NCBI GenBank assembly: GCA_963821815.1
Contig: CAWGFG010000006.1
Coordinates: 62,001-126,000, forward strand
Reading direction: 5' to 3'
DNA: 64,000 nt
From: JASGTU01 sp963821815
Lineage (GTDB): Bacteria > Chloroflexota > Anaerolineae > Caldilineales > Caldilineaceae
Each line of letters starts with the position of its first letter. Position 1 is the stretch's first letter. The notes below the pieces were generated by a model. That model did no database searches and was not told where the DNA came from. It saw only the letters and a program-made list of their open reading frames with translations. The position numbers and the translations under genes were made by a program. This document shows positions 1-8,409 of this stretch, piece after piece.

Positions 1-2
1 TT

Positions 3-617
3 ATCCTGGCATCGCTGCTAGACCAAAAGATCAAAGGTGAAGCACTGTTTCGCACAGTTTTCATTTTTCCCTTCGCCGTCTCGGGTATCGTAACAGGTGT
101 TGCATGGCGCTGGTTAATGCAGCCCACAACCGGCATCAATCTTCTTTTTGCCATGGTTGGCCTGGACAATATTCAGCCACACTGGTTTGCCACACCGAAA
201 TACGGCATGTTTGCGGTGACAATCGCCGCTGCATGGCAATTTACCGGTTACGTGATGGCGCTCTATCTCGCGGGTCTGCGCGGCATATCTTACGAGCTGC
301 GTGAGGCAGCCGCTATCGACGGGGCAGGCACATGGGCGATTCTCCGGTACATCATCCTACCGCTGCTTATGCCGGTCACGTTTGTCGTAATCGTGCTCAC
401 GGGCATGAACTCGATTCGAGTATTTGATCTGGTGGCTTCTATGGGAGGCAGCGGTCCTGCCTTTGCCACCGACACATTGGCATATAACATGTACCAGACA
501 ACGTTCGGTTCCTATCGCTTCTCTATGGGTGCAACAATCGGCGCCTTTATGATTTTTCTATCGCTGTTTCTGGTCATTCCCTATCTGCGCAGCATGCGCG
601 GGGAGGTGGAGAGATGA
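3..617 (+). CDS. Sugar ABC transporter permease, MalF-type (5' end outside window)
   Basis: Inner-membrane permease of a CUT1-type sugar importer, moving substrate passed on by a periplasmic or lipid-anchored binding protein. The open frame runs from the window edge without a start, so the N-terminus is missing. The visible part is hydrophobic with several membrane segments. It carries the cytoplasmic EAA loop that docks the ATPase (ELREAAAIDGAG followed by ILP, about codons 98-120 of the visible frame). The stop overlaps the ATG of the next permease by four bases, so the two are translationally coupled. The binding protein presumably lies upstream, outside the window. Substrate cannot be told from sequence alone; a sugar is inferred from the family. 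Confidence 0.9.
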   Translation: MLASLLDQKIKGEALFRTVFIFPFAVSGIVTGVAWRWLMQPTTGINLLFAMVGLDNIQPHWFATPKYGMFAVTIAAAWQFTGYVMALYLAGLRGISYELREAAAIDGAGTWAILRYIILPLLMPVTFVVIVLTGMNSIRVFDLVASMGGSGPAFATDTLAYNMYQTTFGSYRFSMGATIGAFMIFLSLFLVIPYLRSMRGEVER

Positions 618-1441
618 GTTTACAGCGATTGTGGTCGAGAACAGCGATTTACCTGCTGTTGGCGGCGTTCGCCGCGTTCTACCTGATGCCTTTCTACGTC
701 ATGATCGTCACGGGGCTGAAGCCGTTTGCAGATGTAGCTGTTTCACGTATGTGGGAATTACCGACCAATCCCACACTGGAGGGAGTTCTTCGCGCTTGGA
801 CTTCGGTAGCTCCCAACTTCTGGAATAGTGTGCGCATTACCGTTCCCGCTGCCGTGATTTCTGCGTTCATCGGATCGATCAACGGATACATCTTTGCCAA
901 ATGGCGATTTCCACATGCGGACACCGTCTTCATCCTCTTCCTGGTCGGTATGTTTCTGCCCTACCAGGGTGTCCTGATTCCGCTCGTTCGTACGCTGCAG
1001 TTCGTTGGGTTGTATGGCAAACTGCCCGGGCTGATTATGGTTCACTGCATCTTTGGCATTCCGATCACAGCGATGTTGTTTCGCGGCTACTACACCGGCA
1101 TTCCCAACGAACTACTGGACGCAGGAAAGATTGACGGCTGCGGTTTCTTTGGCATCTACCGTTGGATTCTACTGCCCATCTCACTGCCTGCATTCGCAGT
1201 TGTGTTGCTTTGGCAGTTCACCACGATTTGGAACGACTATCTGTTAGGCCTGATTGTGCTCAGTAACCCATCACGAGCCCCCGTGAATGTCGCTGTACAA
1301 AACCTTGCTGGCAGTTATTTCGTGGAATGGAATGTGCAGATGTCGGGCGCCTTAATCGCCGCTCTGCCGACGATCCTAGTTTATCTATTCCTTGGACGGT
1401 GGTTCATGCGAGGTCTGCTTGCAGGTTCTGTGAAGGGCTAG
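614..1441 (+). CDS. Sugar ABC transporter permease, MalG-type
   Basis: Second permease of the same importer, 275 aa, the usual MalG size. It has about six membrane segments, an N-terminal YLLLAAFAAFYLMPFYVMIV helix, and an EAA-type loop near residues 168-192 (ELLDAGKIDGCG, then LLPISLP). In the loop the canonical EAA is read as LDAGKIDG, a normal variation in MalG proteins. The start ATG lies inside the upstream stop (ATGA overlap) and is preceded by a strong purine-rich GGGGAGGTGGAGAG. A rho-independent terminator follows about 65 bases after the stop, so this is the last gene of the operon. No ATPase gene is nearby; such importers often share an ATPase encoded elsewhere. Confidence 0.92.
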   Translation: MSLQRLWSRTAIYLLLAAFAAFYLMPFYVMIVTGLKPFADVAVSRMWELPTNPTLEGVLRAWTSVAPNFWNSVRITVPAAVISAFIGSINGYIFAKWRFPHADTVFILFLVGMFLPYQGVLIPLVRTLQFVGLYGKLPGLIMVHCIFGIPITAMLFRGYYTGIPNELLDAGKIDGCGFFGIYRWILLPISLPAFAVVLLWQFTTIWNDYLLGLIVLSNPSRAPVNVAVQNLAGSYFVEWNVQMSGALIAALPTILVYLFLGRWFMRGLLAGSVKG

Positions 1442-1504
1442 CCGACGGCTCCGACGTCTGGACTAGATAATCTTAACTTCCATTATGCAAATATGCGTCC
1501 GCAG

Positions 1505-1541
1505 CACCGCTTGTTTCAGGTAGAACAGGCGGTGTTTTTTT
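1505..1541 (+). terminator. Rho-independent terminator of the sugar ABC operon
   Basis: An 11-bp stem with one mismatch (1505-1515 with 1524-1534), an 8-nt loop, then seven T residues (1535-1541). It sits 64 bases after the stop of the second permease. Confidence 0.85.
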
Positions 1542-1985
1542 GTTGCGCCTGCTAGCGCCTAGCGCTGCAAGACCCCTGTCACACCTTACACTGAGTATAA
1601 GACGCTACTTTATGTTTATAGCGGCACAATTAGGCGGAAATTTCCCGTAGTCATCAAATCCAGGGTATCGAAAGTGGGCTAGTACCGTCATAACACGTGA
1701 GACAGCGCACAGCAGGTATGACTGAATTGAGTGTTCTCAATCCAGTAGGCAGCGTGCGACTCTTAGCTGGGAAGTTGATTGTTCAGCGCCACTGTCGAAG
1801 ACGCGTCGGAAGATGTGCAGTAGGCATACCACCGCTGCTGAGTCCATCAAAGGTATACACGAAGTTCGAAGGTCTCAGGACCAGCCGCAATCTGTGGTAT
1901 TAGCTGGGCCGTAGCGTGCAATCTCGACTACGGTATGAACTTGAAAACCAACTTCTTGTCGGCTTCTCGTCAGCTTTAATAGTAG

Positions 1986-2027
1986 TACGAAGAACCGCCC
2001 AGTCGAGAGACTGGGCGGTTCTTCGTA
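1986..2027. repeat. Perfect 19-bp inverted repeat (long hairpin)
   Basis: Positions 1986-2004 are exactly complementary to 2009-2027 around a GAGA loop (arm TACGAAGAACCGCCCAGTC). It has no T-run on either side, so it is not a textbook intrinsic terminator. It may be a bidirectional transcription barrier, a small structured RNA or a mobile-element relic. Confidence 0.8.
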
Positions 2028-2103
2028 TCGGATGCTATGCCGGTTCGGTCATGTACCGCCACTGGCTCGGGTTCAGGACCGTTCGCGTGATCAGAGCAAT
2101 TCC

Positions 2104-2137
2104 ACAGGTGCTGTACCCGGTTGTAGACAGCACCTGT
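2104..2137. terminator. Hairpin downstream of the MFS gene, possible terminator
   Basis: Perfect 11-bp inverted repeat ACAGGTGCTGT / ACAGCACCTGT (2104-2114 with 2127-2137) with a 12-nt loop. It lies 80 bases beyond the stop of the minus-strand MFS gene. T-richness is weak on both sides, so terminator function is inferred from position and stem strength. Confidence 0.45.
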
Positions 2138-2217
2138 TTCGTGTAGTCAGTATGTCTAGAGTGGCGCTGGGGAGAACGGCAACAGGGGCGGGGTGGGTTG
2201 CTATCCGGTATAGACGT

Positions 2218-3402
2218 TCAGTCTGGGGTAGCGGGCGAAGCGCCACGGCGCAAGCTGGTTACGAGCCAGTATGCGAGTAGACAGACGAAGCCAAACAAGG
2301 GCACGAAAGTCAACGTTTTGAGCGCCCAAGTCAGTGAGTACGTGTCAGCCAGGATGCCGGTCAACGATGTACCCAGTCCGCCGGGCCACCAACCCAGGCC
2401 CATCAGTAGACCGGATGCAAAGCCGCGCTGGCTGGGCCATGCATCCAGAACTAGCACGATGCTGGTGGGAAATGTACTGCCTACGGCAACGCCGGACAGA
2501 AAGATCATGAGCAACTGTAGTGAGCCGGTGGTATGCATGAAGCCATAGTGGAAGAAGGGTATGGTCGCTAGAGAGATGATTAGAACGGCGAGATATCCAA
2601 TGCGATCGCCGGATATGCCACCCACAATACTCCCTACACTGATAGACAGCAGAAAGAGCGATAGGAATCGACTGCCAAGTGCAAGCGTGCCGCCGGACTC
2701 CTCAATCCAGGTGGGTAGATAGGTCATAAAGGCGACTTGGTACCAGGAGCGGAACATGGTAGCGGCGATGATGAGAAACATGCCAAGCAGAAACCGATGC
2801 GCCACTATTTCGGTCGTCGATTCGGATTGGGTCTCGTGGTCGACTCGCGGTCGACGCATGAGCAGCAAAAAGATAATGCCATAGGTCACGGCGAATAGCG
2901 TGATGCTCAAGGTGGCTGTCAAGCCCACCAACCCCAGCATAAAGACCATCCACAGCGGACTCAGAGCTGTGCCAATATTGCCTCCGACGGAGAATATCGA
3001 AATGCCCGAACCGCGCTTGCTTCCGCTATTGGCTGCAGCAGTGACTGTAGCTGGGGGATGAAAAGCAGCCGAGCCGAAAGCGCCCAAGGCAACGAGCAAC
3101 AACAGAGTCGAATACTGGCTCGTCAAGCCGACCATTCCCATGGCGATACCAGTCCAAGCAATGCTCAGCCCTACGATCCAGTAGGAGCCCCAGCGATCGC
3201 TGAGGTAGCCGAAGACTGGTTGCGAAAAGGAAAGCACAGTAGAAGCCACCAGGGCAACGAGTCCGATCTGGGCATAGTTCAGTCCCATTACGGGTATTAG
3301 TACTGGATATAGAACCGGCAGGAAATTATTGCTGAATTCCAGAACCAGGTGACCGATGGATACGAATATCAGCGCCGAGCCGATGCGATTTGCTTCTGTC
3401 AT
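2218..3402 (-). CDS. MFS transporter, fosmidomycin-resistance (Fsr)-like
   Basis: Twelve-helix major facilitator superfamily exporter of 394 aa from the chosen ATG. After helix 1 comes the LYPVLIP region, then the loop 2-3 motif GYLSDRWG and the helix 4-5 signature GSAAFHPPATVTAA plus ISIFSVGGNIGTALSP. These match the Fsr subgroup, whose E. coli member exports fosmidomycin; the real substrate here is unknown. The frame opens further to a TTG at 3498, but the added 32 residues are not hydrophobic and the AGGGA there abuts the TTG too closely. I prefer ATG 3402, directly before helix 1, although its own ribosome binding site is weak. Divergent from the ABC exporter at 3794. Confidence 0.85.
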   Translation of the reverse strand: MTEANRIGSALIFVSIGHLVLEFSNNFLPVLYPVLIPVMGLNYAQIGLVALVASTVLSFSQPVFGYLSDRWGSYWIVGLSIAWTGIAMGMVGLTSQYSTLLLLVALGAFGSAAFHPPATVTAAANSGSKRGSGISIFSVGGNIGTALSPLWMVFMLGLVGLTATLSITLFAVTYGIIFLLLMRRPRVDHETQSESTTEIVAHRFLLGMFLIIAATMFRSWYQVAFMTYLPTWIEESGGTLALGSRFLSLFLLSISVGSIVGGISGDRIGYLAVLIISLATIPFFHYGFMHTTGSLQLLMIFLSGVAVGSTFPTSIVLVLDAWPSQRGFASGLLMGLGWWPGGLGTSLTGILADTYSLTWALKTLTFVPLFGFVCLLAYWLVTSLRRGASPATPD

Positions 3403-3546
3403 GCAAAAAACGAACTCGCTAACTGGTCCGAAGAAAACCTGGCGTATGTTGAATCTGTTGGTTGGAAAAGCCTCTGAATAGTCTGAAGGTCCGGACAATC
3501 CCTGTCAAATAGCGTCTAGACTATGCGCGAGGACGCTTATCTCCGG

Positions 3547-3575
3547 TTGGCTTTGCTTGACATGACGCATATAAT
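3547..3575 (+). promoter_or_regulatory. Possible sigma70-type promoter upstream of the ABC exporter
   Basis: TTGGCT at 3547-3552, 17-bp spacer, TATAAT at 3570-3575. A TTGGCCAA palindrome follows just downstream. It would leave a leader of about 210 bases before the exporter GTG. Confidence 0.45.
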
Positions 3576-3611
3576 CGGTTGGCCAAATCAATGTTTGTTG
3601 AGGGTGCGATG

Positions 3612-3680
3612 TGAGAAACAAGATCTAGTTGATAGCGTTTGGATTATGAGAAACCGTTTGACGAATTGATTCGTTCTCAT
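3612..3680. promoter_or_regulatory. Operator-like repeats before the ABC exporter
   Basis: TGAGAAAC occurs at 3612-3619 and 3647-3654. ATGAGAA (3646-3652) is mirrored by TTCTCAT (3674-3680), and ACGAAT-TG-ATTCGT is a palindrome at 3661-3674. Such clusters often bind a regulator, but no regulator gene is adjacent, so this is tentative. Confidence 0.3.
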
Positions 3681-3793
3681 TGGTTACCGTACTCGCCCAT
3701 CACTGGCAGAGTAATTGCTCGAGATCAACCAGACATATTTACGAAGCACTTTAGCAAGGTATAACTTGAGATACAAGAATAGGAACATACACA

Positions 3794-5692
3794 GTGACAG
3801 CAAATGCAACTGCTCAAAATCCAAGACGGGGTAGACCGAACCTGCGCGGCTTGGGACGCGCTCTTGGCGTGCTGTCGAATCATAAAGGCGTAGCACTGAT
3901 CGCAGTCGTCTCACTTCTGCTTAGTATCAGCGCACAGCTGTTCGTACCGCAGATGGTTCAGCGCTCACTGGACGCCGTCACGCAGGGGCTGGTCCTGCAG
4001 GAGCAGGCAGCGCAAGGCACCACACAGGCCGCTGCCGGAAATACAGGACAACTTATCGCATCCATTCAAAGGTCGTTCGTCTGGTCGCTTGTTCTGATCC
4101 TAGTATTCGCCGTCGTCCGCGGCCTGTTTGCGTTCACGCAGGCATTTATGGGCGAAAAGCTGAGCCAGAATGTTGCCTACGATTTTCGTAACCTGTTGTT
4201 CGAGAAGATTCAACGTTTGAGCTTTACCTACCACGACCAAAACCGCACGGGGCAGCTCATGATCCGTGCCACAGATGATGTGGAAAAGTTGCGCGTCTTC
4301 CTGGGACAAGGTCTGCTGATCGCTCTGCAGGCCGTTGTGTTGCTTACCGGTGCGTTAATACTAATGTTATTGACGAACCTACAACTGACTCTGGTGCTTC
4401 TGCCGATTTTGCCCATCGCGTTCATCATGTTCATCATATTCGGGTCGGTCAGTCAGCCGCTTTTCACGGAGGTACAACAGCGTATTTCCAGGCTGAATAC
4501 CATCCTGCAGGAGTCGGTAGCCGGAATCAAAGTCATCAAGGCCTTCACACGGGAACGTCAACAGGCCATTAAGTTCCGCGGCGCAGCGGATAGCCTCATG
4601 CAGCAGCAGATCACCGTAGCCAGAGTGTTCAGCTTTCTCTTCCCGGTCATCTTCTTCATCGCCAACCTAGGACAAGCCCTGGTACTTTACTTTGGCGGTC
4701 GACAGATCATCGGCGGCACATTGACCATTGGCGAGTGGCAGAAGTTCAGCCTCTATCTGATATTCGTCTTCTTCCCCATCGGGCAACTGGGCTTCATCAT
4801 CAGCCAGATGAGTCAGGCTAGCGCCAGCGCGACACGCATCTACGAAATACTCGATGCCGAGAATGACGTGGTAGACAAACCCGACGCAATACCATTGCCG
4901 CCAGTCACTGGCAATGTGAGATTCGAAAATGTAACATTCCGCTACTTTGGCAGCAGCGACGCAGTGTTGTCAGATATTTCCTTCTCCGCCGAGCCAGGGC
5001 AGACGGTTGCTCTGCTGGGCGCAACCGGTAGTGGAAAGACAACGATTATCAACCTGATCCCGCGTTTCTACGACGTCAGTGAGGGACGTGTACTGATTGA
5101 CGGCTACGATGTTCGAGACGTGCAGCTGGAGACACTGCGCAGGCAGATCGGAATCGTGTTGCAGGAGACGAATCTGTTTGGCGGCACCATCCGTGACAAT
5201 ATCTCATTCGGCAGACCTGATGCAACGGACGACGAGATCATCGCAGCCGCCCAGGCTGCCGCTGCGCACGAGTTCATCATGAGCTTCCCGGAGGCCTATG
5301 ACACGCCGGTCAGCGAACGCGGCGCGACGCTCAGTGGTGGTCAGAAGCAGCGCATCGCCATCGCACGCGCCTTGCTGATGAACCCGCGTGTGCTCATCCT
5401 GGACGATTCGACTAGCAGCGTGGATGTGACGACAGAGGCGCTAATCCAAGATGCCCTGGATAAGCTAATGGAGGGGCGAACAAGCTTCGTGATTGCTCAA
5501 CGCATCAGTACAGTGCTCAACGCTGACCAGATATTGGTTCTGGACAATGGGCGCCTCGTTGCCAGTGGGCGACACGCTGAACTGATGGATACGAGCGCAG
5601 ATTACGCTGATATTTACCGAAGCCAGCTCGTTGAGGATGCCGTTGAGACCCATACAGGTGATTCTAGTGGAAGTGGGGTGGGCGTTCTATGA
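3794..5692 (+). CDS. ABC exporter half, degenerate-site NBD (heterodimer subunit 1)
   Basis: Type IV ABC exporter half-transporter, 632 aa: a six-helix transmembrane domain (about residues 25-340) followed by a nucleotide-binding domain. Walker A is GATGSGKTT (409-417) and the signature is canonical LSGGQ (513-517). The catalytic glutamate after Walker B is aspartate (D537-D538, ILDDSTSS) and the H-loop histidine is glutamine (Q569, VIAQR). This is the pattern of the degenerate subunit in heterodimers such as TM287/288, BmrCD and LmrCD. Start is GTG with AGGA nine bases upstream. Its stop overlaps the ATG of the partner half by four bases. Substrate is not predictable; drugs or lipids are usual for the family. 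Confidence 0.93.
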   Translation: MTANATAQNPRRGRPNLRGLGRALGVLSNHKGVALIAVVSLLLSISAQLFVPQMVQRSLDAVTQGLVLQEQAAQGTTQAAAGNTGQLIASIQRSFVWSLVLILVFAVVRGLFAFTQAFMGEKLSQNVAYDFRNLLFEKIQRLSFTYHDQNRTGQLMIRATDDVEKLRVFLGQGLLIALQAVVLLTGALILMLLTNLQLTLVLLPILPIAFIMFIIFGSVSQPLFTEVQQRISRLNTILQESVAGIKVIKAFTRERQQAIKFRGAADSLMQQQITVARVFSFLFPVIFFIANLGQALVLYFGGRQIIGGTLTIGEWQKFSLYLIFVFFPIGQLGFIISQMSQASASATRIYEILDAENDVVDKPDAIPLPPVTGNVRFENVTFRYFGSSDAVLSDISFSAEPGQTVALLGATGSGKTTIINLIPRFYDVSEGRVLIDGYDVRDVQLETLRRQIGIVLQETNLFGGTIRDNISFGRPDATDDEIIAAAQAAAAHEFIMSFPEAYDTPVSERGATLSGGQKQRIAIARALLMNPRVLILDDSTSSVDVTTEALIQDALDKLMEGRTSFVIAQRISTVLNADQILVLDNGRLVASGRHAELMDTSADYADIYRSQLVEDAVETHTGDSSGSGVGVL

Positions 5693-7644
5693 TCGGTCAA
5701 AGCAGAGGAATACTCGATCAAGAAGTAGTCAAGCCAAAAAGCGTCGGCGCGACGTTAGGTCGGCTGGCTAGGTACTTCCGTCCTTACTGGATCGCGCTGA
5801 TTATCGTCCTGGTATTGATGATTGTAAATACTTGGGTGCAGGTGATCACGCCTCAGCTCATGGGGCAAGCGACTGACTGTTACCTGACACCCGGAGCTGC
5901 GAATACTCTGGGGCTGGATACGCCGAACGCTGCCGGCAGTGCGACGCCAGCATCCACCGCCAACTGCACATTCTCCAACCTACCAGCCAATGCGCCCAAC
6001 AGTCTTCTATTGAAGGGTTTGTTGCGTTTGACACTCATCATGGTTGGGCTATACGTCGTCGGCGCACTGGTCGGCGGACTTTCGTTCTTCCTCATGAGTT
6101 GGGCTGGGAATCATGTGCTGCGCCAGTTCGAAATCGAGCTGTTCGATCAGCTTCAAAGGCTCTCCATCGGCTTCCACACCGAGCACGAGAGCGGTGATCT
6201 CATGAGCCGCTTTACCAATGATACTAGTATGATTCAGCAGGCCTTCAGCTTTGCCTTGCTGCAAGTTGCCAGCGGTATCCTCCTAATCGGCTGGTTAGCC
6301 TATAAGATGATCTCCATGAATCTGATGTATGGGCTGGTTAGCTTGGCAGTCGTGCCGGTGATGGCGTTGACAACTGTCTGGTTCAGCAATAGAGCGCGGG
6401 CAGCGTTCCGCATCACTCGCAGCGAGATGGGCAATGTGAATACTGAACTGGAGGAGAGCATCTCCGGCGTGCGTGAGGTACAAGCCTTCAGCCGTGAGTC
6501 GGCCAATATTGAGAACTTCCGGGAGAGCAACGCAGCCAATCGCGACGCAAATGTCCGAGCGGTTGCCTATACTTCTGCGTTGGCGCCGTCGCTGGAAGGT
6601 CTAGGCTACGTCGCCACCGCCTTGGTTATCGGCGTAGGCGGCTATTATGCATTGCGCGGCATGACGCTCTCCGGAACGATGGTCTCCATCGGTCTCATTG
6701 TGACATTCCTGGCCTATGTTCGCCGCTTTAATCAGCCGATTCAGCAAATCAGTGTGCTGTGGACAAACCTGCAGAGCGCGATCGCCGGGGCCGAACGTAT
6801 CTTCGAGATACTGGATGAGACAACCGACATTGTGGAGAAGCCCAATGCAATTGAGATGCCGCCGATAGTGGGGAACGTGGTTTTCAATTCAGTGGGTTCG
6901 GAATACAATGAAGATGAGCCGGTGCTCCATGCTGTGGACTTGACCGCTCAGCAAGGTGAAACGGTTGCAATCGTGGGGCCGACCGGCGCCGGCAAGACGA
7001 CGCTGGTGAATCTGATACCGAGATTCTACGACGTGACATCCGGCAGCGTTACCATTGACGGTATCGACGTGCGCGATGTCACACTTGCTTCATTGCGTTC
7101 ACAAATCGGCATCGTGTTACAGGACTCGTTCCTCTTCAGCGATTCGCTGATGGAGAACATCCGCTTTGGACGGCCCGACGCCACGGATGAAGAGGTCATT
7201 GCGGCTGCAAAGCTTGCCCACGCGCATGAGTTCATCGAACGCCAGCCAGAGGGATATCAAACAAAGGTCGGCGAGCGCGGTTCCGGTTTGAGCCAGGGGC
7301 AGCGGCAGCTGATCGCTATTGCTCGAGCGGCACTGGCGAAGCCGCGGATACTCATTCTGGACGAAGCTACCAGCAGTGTCGATACGCGTACCGAGCGCCA
7401 GATCCAAGCGGCACTCAATGACATGATGGCTGAGCGAACAAGCTTCGTCATCGCACATCGACTGAGTACAATCCGCTCCGCCGATCAAGTGCTAGTGCTC
7501 GTCGACGGCGCAATTGTCGAGCGCGGCAGACACAATGAACTGCTGGAGCGCAAAGGCGCATACTACGATCTCTACATGAGCCAATTTAGACATGGCGATG
7601 CGGAAGATGTTGCACAATCAGCCGAACTCGAAAATGCCGACTGA
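5689..7644 (+). CDS. ABC exporter half, catalytic NBD (heterodimer subunit 2)
   Basis: Partner half-transporter, 651 aa. It has a canonical Walker A (GPTGAGKTT from 430), Walker B plus catalytic glutamate (D558-E559) and H-loop histidine (H590). Its own signature is degenerate, LSQGQ (534-538). Combined with subunit 1 this gives one consensus ATP site (Walker motifs of this protein, LSGGQ of subunit 1) and one degenerate site. Between helices 1 and 2 is an unusually long extracytoplasmic insertion of about 45 residues, rich in A/T/N/P, with two cysteines (C64, C93) that could form a disulfide. The start overlaps the upstream stop (ATGA). Confidence 0.94.
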   Translation: MIGQSRGILDQEVVKPKSVGATLGRLARYFRPYWIALIIVLVLMIVNTWVQVITPQLMGQATDCYLTPGAANTLGLDTPNAAGSATPASTANCTFSNLPANAPNSLLLKGLLRLTLIMVGLYVVGALVGGLSFFLMSWAGNHVLRQFEIELFDQLQRLSIGFHTEHESGDLMSRFTNDTSMIQQAFSFALLQVASGILLIGWLAYKMISMNLMYGLVSLAVVPVMALTTVWFSNRARAAFRITRSEMGNVNTELEESISGVREVQAFSRESANIENFRESNAANRDANVRAVAYTSALAPSLEGLGYVATALVIGVGGYYALRGMTLSGTMVSIGLIVTFLAYVRRFNQPIQQISVLWTNLQSAIAGAERIFEILDETTDIVEKPNAIEMPPIVGNVVFNSVGSEYNEDEPVLHAVDLTAQQGETVAIVGPTGAGKTTLVNLIPRFYDVTSGSVTIDGIDVRDVTLASLRSQIGIVLQDSFLFSDSLMENIRFGRPDATDEEVIAAAKLAHAHEFIERQPEGYQTKVGERGSGLSQGQRQLIAIARAALAKPRILILDEATSSVDTRTERQIQAALNDMMAERTSFVIAHRLSTIRSADQVLVLVDGAIVERGRHNELLERKGAYYDLYMSQFRHGDAEDVAQSAELENAD

Positions 7645-7745
7645 GCGTGCAACACAGCACGGACAAAACGTTACAACTTGTTTGCAAGGCTCAATGCCAG
7701 CACAAACAGTACCAATTTACAATCACAGCACGAAAGGAAACGAGA

Positions 7746-8102
7746 ATGCCTACGTTAACAGTAGATGGCTTCGGTGAGTTTGAGGTCGAGGCGGGAAAGC
7801 GCCTAGTTCTGGCGCTCGAAGAGGATGCCGGCGTGGATCAGCTGCATGCCTGCGGCGGCAACTGTCGCTGCACCACGTGCCGAGTCGAATTCGTCTCGGG
7901 CGAACCGGAGAAGATGACCGTCGCTGAAAAAGAGAAGCTTGCAGAGAGAGGTCTGGAGGGTGTACGTCTGTCCTGTCAGATCGCCATGGAAAACGACATG
8001 GAAGTGCGCGCGATCAGCCGCCTTGAAGGCAGCGGTCGCCCGGATGTGGGACCGAAGCCGGAACCGACGATTCAGCCGCCGCCGGAGTGGACGACGAAGT
8101 AG
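7746..8102 (+). CDS. [2Fe-2S] ferredoxin
   Basis: Small electron carrier of 118 aa with a beta-grasp ferredoxin fold. The cluster ligands are C36-x5-C42-x2-C45-x31-C77 in the context HACGGNCRCTTC; an extra cysteine (C40) sits inside the loop. The C-terminal 25 residues are proline-rich and probably disordered. The frame is open further upstream, but ATG 7746 has AAAGGA seven bases before it and starts exactly at the fold (MPTLTVDG), so I use it. No obvious redox partner is adjacent; it follows the ABC exporter by about 100 bases and may be transcribed separately. Related proteins often serve oxygenases or dehydrogenases, but the partner here is unknown. Confidence 0.88.
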   Translation: MPTLTVDGFGEFEVEAGKRLVLALEEDAGVDQLHACGGNCRCTTCRVEFVSGEPEKMTVAEKEKLAERGLEGVRLSCQIAMENDMEVRAISRLEGSGRPDVGPKPEPTIQPPPEWTTK

Positions 8103-8409
8103 CTGATTAGCTGTACGAAGTGAATAAGGGTAACGCCGAAGGGGTGGTCGGAATTTTGACTGCCCTTTCTTGCATGTCCCGGTAGTTGTCTCGGATTGGA
8201 AGAATTCGCGAGGTCGGCAATAAGCACCACGCCACCAAGTTATATCGTCGAATGCTTATGCCTGCTATCATTGCGATTCATACGCAGCGCGCCTATAATT
8301 GAACCAGTATCCTGGTTGGACAGTATTCCGCTCGTCTTGAATCAGCGAGGGTCCGTCCCCTCTCTCCACATCAGCGCAGACGGCTATTTAGTGCGTCCGG
8401 GACTTAACC
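8103..8409. other. Intergenic region with promoter for the SDR gene
   Basis: No gene is seen in these 307 bases. The open frame that runs through it has no homology I recognise and enters the SDR gene out of frame. The promoter at 8271-8299 is the only element I can support. Confidence 0.55.
8271..8299 (+). promoter_or_regulatory. Sigma70-type promoter for the SDR gene
   Basis: TTGCGA (8271-8276), 17-bp spacer, TATAAT (8294-8299). It lies 110 bases before the SDR ATG and is correctly oriented. Confidence 0.55.

Larger units (their letters stand above)
1542..2217. other. Non-coding stretch with two strong hairpins
   Basis: About 0.68 kb between the sugar-ABC terminator and the stop of the MFS gene. 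The short open frames here lack ribosome binding sites and resemble no family I know. The only clear structures are the inverted repeats at 1986-2027 and 2104-2137, listed separately. Confidence 0.6.

Noticed and set aside
1861..1900. GTTCGAA-containing stretch as a tRNA T-loop
   Set aside because: No cloverleaf, acceptor stem or anticodon arm can be folded around it.
1697..2146. Two short plus-strand frames in the gap after the sugar ABC operon
   Set aside because: No ribosome binding site, no homology I know, and the second runs through the 19-bp hairpin.
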